Source: Artemia franciscana (lineage: Eukaryota; Arthropoda; Branchiopoda; Anostraca; Artemiidae). From it: 64,000 bases of DNA. Position 1 is the first letter of the stretch. Each line of letters starts with the position of its first letter. Position numbers and translations under genes: made by a program. The DNA is taken from positions 48,147,490 to 48,211,489 of the forward strand of contig NC_088866.1 in assembly GCF_032884065.1 (NCBI RefSeq), written 5' to 3'. Shown here piece by piece: positions 61,639 to 64,000 of the stretch. The notes beneath the pieces were generated by a model, which was not told the origin of the DNA, did no database searches, and saw only the letters and a program-made list of their open reading frames with translations.

Positions 61639-61779
61639 CCTAGTTGGTGGGGGCGCTTCGCGCCCCCCCCAAGCCCCCCCGCGCGCGTAAGTCGTTACGC
61701 GCCATAATAGTTACGCGCCATTGTAGTTGTGTCCCTATGTCCCACCTGTGAATATAGATATATATATATATATATGGTT

Positions 61780-61976
61780 TTAACTACGTAAAACTTGCGA
61801 ATATACAACATTCTTTGCTGTCCCATTGTCTTTGCATATAAATAGATTGTCAGGTTTACCGACTCTTGAACATGCAACATATAATGGTCCATGGGAAAAC
61901 AATCTGTATTCAGATCTATACCTCATGATTCTAATGATTGCCCTTGAGCTTTGTTGATGGTGATTGCTAATCGACC
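61780..61976 (-). pseudogene. Helitron Pif1-like helicase, C-terminal end
   Basis: Minus strand: 'LAITINKAQGQSLES', stop, 'GIDLNTDC', then with a frame change 'FSHGPLYVACSRVGKPDNLF' and 'ICKDNGTAKNVVYSQVLR' to a TAA at 61782-61780. INKAQGQ(S/T) and F.HGQLYVA.SR.. are helicase motifs V and VI of the Helitron RepHel protein, and NVVY..VL is its usual end. One stop and one shift; non-functional. Confidence 0.85.
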
Positions 61977-61984
61977 ATTCCCTG

Positions 61985-62545
61985 TCCCGGTGTCCCGGTC
62001 GTCATTTACATCCCCCTGTTTCCCCCGGTGTCCCCGTTGTAGTTGTGTCCCTGTGTCCCGGTCGTCATTTATATTCCCTGTGTCCCGGGTCCCGGTCATC
62101 ATTTGTATCCCGGTGTCCCGGTCTGTATATACATTCGTTTTTTAGTTTTGTTTTTCTCCTTTATTTTTTTCCTTTTTTTTTCTTTTTTAGCTTATTTAGA
62201 TTTTTAGATTTTTTAGTTTTTTTTATTAGTTTTTAGTTTTTATTTCTTTTTAGTTTTTTTGTCCCGGTCGTCATTTATATCCCCCTGTTTCCCCCGGTGT
62301 CCCCGTTGTAGTTGTGTCCCTGTGTCCCGGTCGTTATTTATATTCCCTGTGTCCCGGTCGTCATTTGTATCCCGGTGTACCGGTCTGTATATACATTCGT
62401 TTTTTAGTTTTGTTTTTCTCCTTTATTTTTTTCCTTTTTTTTTCTTTTTTAGTTTATTTAGATTTTTAGATTTTTTAGTTTTTTTATTAGTTTTTAGTTT
62501 TTTTTTCTTTTTAGTTTTTTTGTAGTTTTTACCTTCTTTTTAGTT
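61985..62545. repeat. Helitron-internal tandem duplication, ~275 bp units
   Basis: Two copies starting near 61988 and 62264 share 'GTCCCGGTCGTCATTTA', 'CCCCCTGTTTCCCCCGGTGT', 'CCGTTGTAGTTGTGTCCCTG', 'GGTCTGTATATACATTCG' and a T-rich tail. Short 'TGTCCCGGT' words repeat inside. Open frames here are repeat readings. Confidence 0.85.
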
Positions 62546-62559
62546 TTGTTAATTTTTTT

Positions 62560-63637
62560 TTTTACTTGTGTCCTGGTCGTCATTTATACTCCCTGTGTCC
62601 CGGTGCTTTGTTGATTGCTAATCGAACATTCCTTTTGTCCTGGTCGCTTTCTCTTTGAGTGTCGTCATTTATTTTTTTCTTTTTTAGTTCTTTTAGTTTT
62701 TACCTTTTTTAGTTTTTTTTTAGTTTTTAGTTTTTTTAGTTTTTTACCTTTTTTTAGTTTTTTTAGTTTTTTTAGTTTTTTAGCTTTTTTATTTTTTTTA
62801 TTAGTTTTTAGTTTTTTTGTAGTTTTTGCCTTTTTTTTAGTTTTTTTAGTTTTTTAGCTTTTTTATTAGTTTTTAGTTTTTTTTGTAGTTTTTGCCTTTT
62901 TTTAGTTTTTTTAGTTTTTTAGCTTTTTTATTTTTTTTATTAGTTTTTAGTTTTTTTTGTAGTTTTTGCCTTTTTTTAGTTTTTTCAGTTTTGACGTCAC
63001 CTGATCCAGTTTTTTCAGGTGACGTCACCTGATCCACGATCCACAGATCCACAGACAACTTATTTTTATATATATAGATAGTTTTTTTTTTTTACTTATG
63101 TCCTGGTCGTCATTTATACTCCCTGTGTCCCGGTGCTTTGTTGATTGCTAATCGAACATTCCTTTTGTCCTGGTCGCTTTCTCTTTGAGTGTCGTCATTT
63201 ATTAGTTTTTTCCTTTTTTTTTAGTTTTTTATTGGTTTTTACCTTTATTTTAGCTTATTTTTCAGTTTTTTCCTTTTTTTTAGTTTTTTTTTATTTTTTA
63301 TTTTTTTTAGTTTTTTACCTTTTTTTAGTTTTTTTAGTTTTTTTAGTTTTTTAGCTTTTTTACTTTTTTTATTAGTTTTTAGTTTTTTTTTGTAGTTTTT
63401 GCCTTTTTTTAGTTTTTTCAGTTTTTTTTTTAGTTTTTTATTGGTTTTTACCTTTATAGTTTTTTTAGTTTTTTAGCTTTTTTATTTTTTTTATTAGTTT
63501 TTAGTTTTTTTTGTAGTTTTTGCCTTTTTTTAGTTTTTTCAGTTTTGACGTCACCTAATCCAGTTTTTTCAGGTGACGTCACCTGACACATCCATCCATC
63601 CATCCACAGACAGACAACTTATTTTTATATATATAGA
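62560..63637. repeat. Helitron-internal ~530-560 bp duplication, including a second 5' end
   Basis: 'GTCCTGGTCGTCATTTATAC' begins at 62572 and again at 63101; both continue to 'TGCTTTGTTGATTGCTAATC' and 'GAGTGTCGTCATTTATT'. They proceed through TTTTTAG-type repeats to the CAGGTGACGTCACCTG palindrome (63019-63034; 63571-63586). Each then reaches 'CTTATTTTTATATATATAGA', the complement of the Helitron 5' start (63078 and 63637, 559 bp apart). Confidence 0.85.
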
Positions 63638-63649
63638 TATATATATATG

Positions 63650-64000
63650 CTAACATTTAAGGAAAATCTAACCTCTCAGTATGCTGCAGGTGTTGTCAAT
63701 TTTGAGGAGGTTTTTGGGTCTATATTGGTGACATCAGAAAACATACTTTTCTAGGTTCAATTTCTGCTCGGTTAGAGGCACTAACTAACGAAAAACCTTG
63801 GGGGGAGAGAGATCTTCTTAATTTTTTTAACTGACAAAAGATAGTATTTCTTAAAATTTAGGGGGAGGGGAATAATTTTTGCACAATTTCTTTCAATAAA
63901 AATACAAGAAAGGCATTATTCAAATTTTAAGGGGGCAAACCGCGACTGCCAACACAATTGAATACCCTATGTTTGGTCTCCCTGCCTATATGTTTTCCGC
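63650..64000. other. right edge, no gene seen
   Basis: Contains G-rich patches ('CTTGGGGGGAGAGAGATC', 'TTTAGGGGGAGGGGAATA') of the kind found in the dispersed repeats here. No ORF or motif recognised. Confidence 0.35.

Larger units (their letters stand above)
61603..63637 (-). mobile_element. Helitron derivative (rolling-circle transposon)
   Basis: On the minus strand the element starts TCTATATATATAAAAATAAG (63637 downward, preceded by host A) and ends in a hairpin followed by G and CTAG (61606-61603, followed by host T). This satisfies the 5'-TC…hairpin-CTRR-3' and A/T target rules of Helitrons. Inside are the C-terminal end of the Pif1-like helicase gene (61780-61976), two G/C-rich hairpins, palindromic 'CAGGTGACGTCACCTG' blocks, and long A-rich (T-rich on plus) low-complexity sequence. 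No Rep nuclease motif was seen, so it is non-autonomous. Length about 2.0 kb. Confidence 0.8.

Noticed and set aside
61964-63354. Phe/Leu-rich open frames such as 61964-62236 and 62615-62857
   Set aside because: They arise from TTTTTAG-type low-complexity sequence and repeated TGTCCCGGT words within the Helitron.

Overview
This is about 64 kb of an AT-rich, intron-rich, heavily transposon-laden animal genome. The two recognisable host genes match arthropod orthologues best from memory. Several repeat families, such as the one carrying AGTAAGGAGCGAC near its ends, remind me of brine-shrimp (Artemia) genomic sequence. That is a memory-based impression I could not check, so 'arthropod, probably crustacean' is the safe statement.

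Host genes. (1) A complete gene for the V-ATPase proteolipid subunit c'' (ATP6V0B / VhaPPA1) lies on the minus strand. Five coding exons (36461-36527, 30535-30667, 19676-19823, 16591-16830, 9562-9594) join in frame, with GT..AG junctions, into a 206-residue protein. It is spread over 27 kb because its four introns are full of repeats; the last coding exon is only 33 nt. (2) The 3' end of a calsyntenin gene is on the minus strand. One exon (53686-53858) encodes the transmembrane helix and proximal cytoplasmic tail; the terminal exon (49827-50012) encodes the acidic tail and stop. Upstream exons lie beyond the right edge or were not recognised. A possible 144-nt exon of an unknown gene lies at 753-896 (minus).

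Layout. 1-9500: DIRS-like reverse-transcriptase relic, a LINE 3' fragment, degenerate tandem repeats and foldback elements. 9562-36527: ATP6V0B. Intron 4 holds a nearly full-length non-LTR retrotransposon (ORF1 frameshifted, ORF2 intact, 889 aa) sitting inside a (TA)n microsatellite. Intron 3 holds a 65-bp minisatellite. Intron 2 holds an inverted array of ~430-bp units, a Penelope-like relic and two TIR-bounded repeat units. Intron 1 holds LINE relics and tandem segmental duplications. 36528-49826: intergenic, with foldback repeats, a tRNA-derived SINE candidate and microsatellites. 49827-53858: calsyntenin 3' end, with an intronic array of ~185-bp units that are degenerate copies of the acceptor and first codons of the terminal exon. 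53859-64000: probable calsyntenin intron or flank, with minisatellites in inverted arrangement, another TIR-bounded unit, and a ~2 kb Helitron derivative (61603-63637) that keeps the end of the helicase gene and appears to have duplicated termini.

Most striking observations: the calsyntenin exon-derived intronic array, the Helitron with two 5'-type and two 3'-type ends, the LINE in a TA microsatellite on the sense strand of a housekeeping gene, and several large palindromic repeat arrays. No rRNA, convincing functional tRNA, or CRISPR was seen.
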